Source of the DNA: Flavobacterium yafengii
GTDB taxonomy: Bacteria > Bacteroidota > Bacteroidia > Flavobacteriales > Flavobacteriaceae
Direction: 5' to 3'
NCBI RefSeq assembly: GCF_030010375.1
Contig: NZ_JASCRY010000001.1
Coordinates: forward strand, 1,178,001 to 1,242,000
DNA: 64,000 nucleotides
Position numbers and translations under genes: made by a program. The notes beneath the pieces were generated by a model, which saw only the letters and a list, made by a program, of their open reading frames with translations, made no database searches and was not told where the DNA came from. This document shows positions 63,155 through 64,000 of the stretch, one piece after another (within the stretch, counting starts at the first letter, position 1; each line of letters begins with the position of its first letter).

Positions 63155-64000
63155 ATGAAAAAAATGAAAAATAAAAATAAATTTTTATCCTTATGGAGTG
63201 CTAAAATAGCAGTTCCGGTAATGATGGTTGCACTTTTGTTTGTCTCTTGCAGCGAAGAAAATACTATTGACTTAGTCCCTTTTAATAGTGTGGAAGAAAA
63301 TATTGCTTTTACCACTCCTGCACTGATTGATCTTTCAGTTTCAGGGATGTATAATGGTGCTCAATTGGGTAACTTTAATGGTGCTGGAGCCAGAGGCTAT
63401 GTGTTTGGAGCGGCTTATATTCAGCAAGGTGATAATAGAGGTGAAGATGTAGTTAATTTAGCGGCATTCTATCAACTAACTTATACGGGAACCTATGATC
63501 CAACTACGGCTAATAATGTATATTATTGGGCTGACGCTTACCGTTTAATCAATAGAACAAATATTGTAATTGAAGGAGTTGAAAAAGCTGTTGCAAGCGG
63601 AATAATATCTCAAGCTTTAGGGAATGATTATATTGGACAAGCAAAATTTTTCAGAGCGATTACACATAATGAATTATTGATTTATTTTGCAAGACCTTTT
63701 CAAGATAAAAACGGAGATAATCCAGGTGTTCCTTACAGAGAACTCCCTTATAATACTGCTGCAAATATTGAGCTAGGTTTGGCTCAAGGGAGAAATACTG
63801 TTGCTGAGTGTTATACTAAAATTCTTAAAGATTTGAATGACGCTGAGACTTTGCTTGCTCCAAAAAGCGCAAGAACTGGTGCAACTGCAATTGAAAGGAT
63901 TACTAAAGAAGCTGCGATTGCTTATAAAACGAGAGTTTATTTGCACATGCGTAATTGGAACAATGTAATAACGGAAGGTTTAAAGTTGAATGGTTTATAC
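63155..64000 (+). CDS. SusD/RagB family nutrient-binding lipoprotein (3' end outside window)
   Basis: Starts at the ATG at 63155, 7 bp after the SusC stop, and runs open to the window end, so the C-terminus is missing. The signal ends in a lipobox (LLFVSC, Cys32). The mature part has TPALIDLSVSGMYNGAQLGN, then YYWADAYRLINRTNIVIEG, AKFFRAITHNELLIYFARPF and AIAYKTRVYLHMRNW, the TPR-like helical features of SusD. SusD forms the lid over SusC and binds the substrate (usually a glycan or peptide). No catalytic enzymes are visible to identify that substrate. Confidence 0.93.
   Translation, partial: MKKMKNKNKFLSLWSAKIAVPVMMVALLFVSCSEENTIDLVPFNSVEENIAFTTPALIDLSVSGMYNGAQLGNFNGAGARGYVFGAAYIQQGDNRGEDVVNLAAFYQLTYTGTYDPTTANNVYYWADAYRLINRTNIVIEGVEKAVASGIISQALGNDYIGQAKFFRAITHNELLIYFARPFQDKNGDNPGVPYRELPYNTAANIELGLAQGRNTVAECYTKILKDLNDAETLLAPKSARTGATAIERITKEAAIAYKTRVYLHMRNWNNVITEGLKLNGLY

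Noticed and set aside
1..64000. CRISPR arrays, prophage, integrative elements or insertion sequences
   Set aside because: No regularly spaced repeats, transposase, integrase or phage structural genes were recognised; the tail-fibre-like phrases at 42.7-42.9 kb are part of one secreted protein.

Overview
The window looks like a chromosomal segment of a Flavobacterium-type bacterium (Bacteroidota). Several things point there: the AT-rich sequence, a gliding/type IX secretion operon (gldL-gldM-gldN), two proteins with type IX C-terminal sorting tails, many SusC-type and TonB-dependent outer-membrane receptors, lipoproteins with short lipoboxes, and repeated TAnnTTTG promoter elements instead of the E. 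coli -10 box. No plasmid, phage or integrase genes and no CRISPR array were seen.

Layout. 1-3.2 kb: end of the gldL-gldM-gldN motor/secretion operon. 3.2-11.7 kb: mixed housekeeping genes (FAD oxidoreductase, DUF983, ABC-F ATPase, a divergent App1 phosphatase / lipid kinase pair, FemAB-like acyltransferase, pterin dehydratase, DUF1761, a plant-type LRR protein). 11.8-15.7 kb: GIY-YIG pseudogene, two tandem initiator tRNA genes, the GTPases era and der, an SDR enzyme. 15.8-23.1 kb: DUF2490, two large outer-membrane receptors and an Rrf2 regulator. 23.2-29.5 kb: a minus-strand block M23 peptidase-MerR-LemA-TPM-TPM, divergent from alaS. 29.7-39.4 kb: lipoproteins, GSCFA, DUF4230, aromatic amino acid hydroxylase, phytase-like esterase, group III truncated haemoglobin, DUF4136, urocanate hydratase, a Cys-rich DUF5522 miniprotein and a small HExxH protein.

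39.8-46.4 kb is the most plastic part. Two copies of a 611-residue type IX cargo gene lie 4,610 bp apart. The duplicated block runs past the gene end into the promoter and first codons of a PLP-enzyme gene, leaving a truncated orphan start after copy 1. Between the copies is a chimeric ice-binding-like protein (phage-tail-fibre-like stem, then a DUF3494 ice-binding domain with its halves in swapped order, apparently inserted into a jelly-roll-like domain), plus a broken remnant of a second such gene.

46.4-52.1 kb: PLP desulfhydrase/deaminase, LysM glucosaminidase, hemL, a Spy-like protein and a divergent nitronate-monooxygenase-like protein. 52.1-55.6 kb is a probable copper-acquisition cluster: a CNGKC small protein, a Met/His-rich lipoprotein, and a TonB-dependent receptor carrying CxxxM and HxM motifs at the spacing recalled for the copper receptor OprC. 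55.7-64 kb: lysS, a lipoprotein, lipB, rnhB, and a SusC/SusD pair in which susC has an apparent one-base frameshift just after its signal peptide and susD runs off the window.

A dispersed palindromic repeat occurs three times in intergenic DNA (26.6, 34.1 and 57.5 kb). The candidates most worth following are the copper cluster, the permuted ice-binding chimera with its duplicated neighbourhood, the susC frameshift, and this repeat family.
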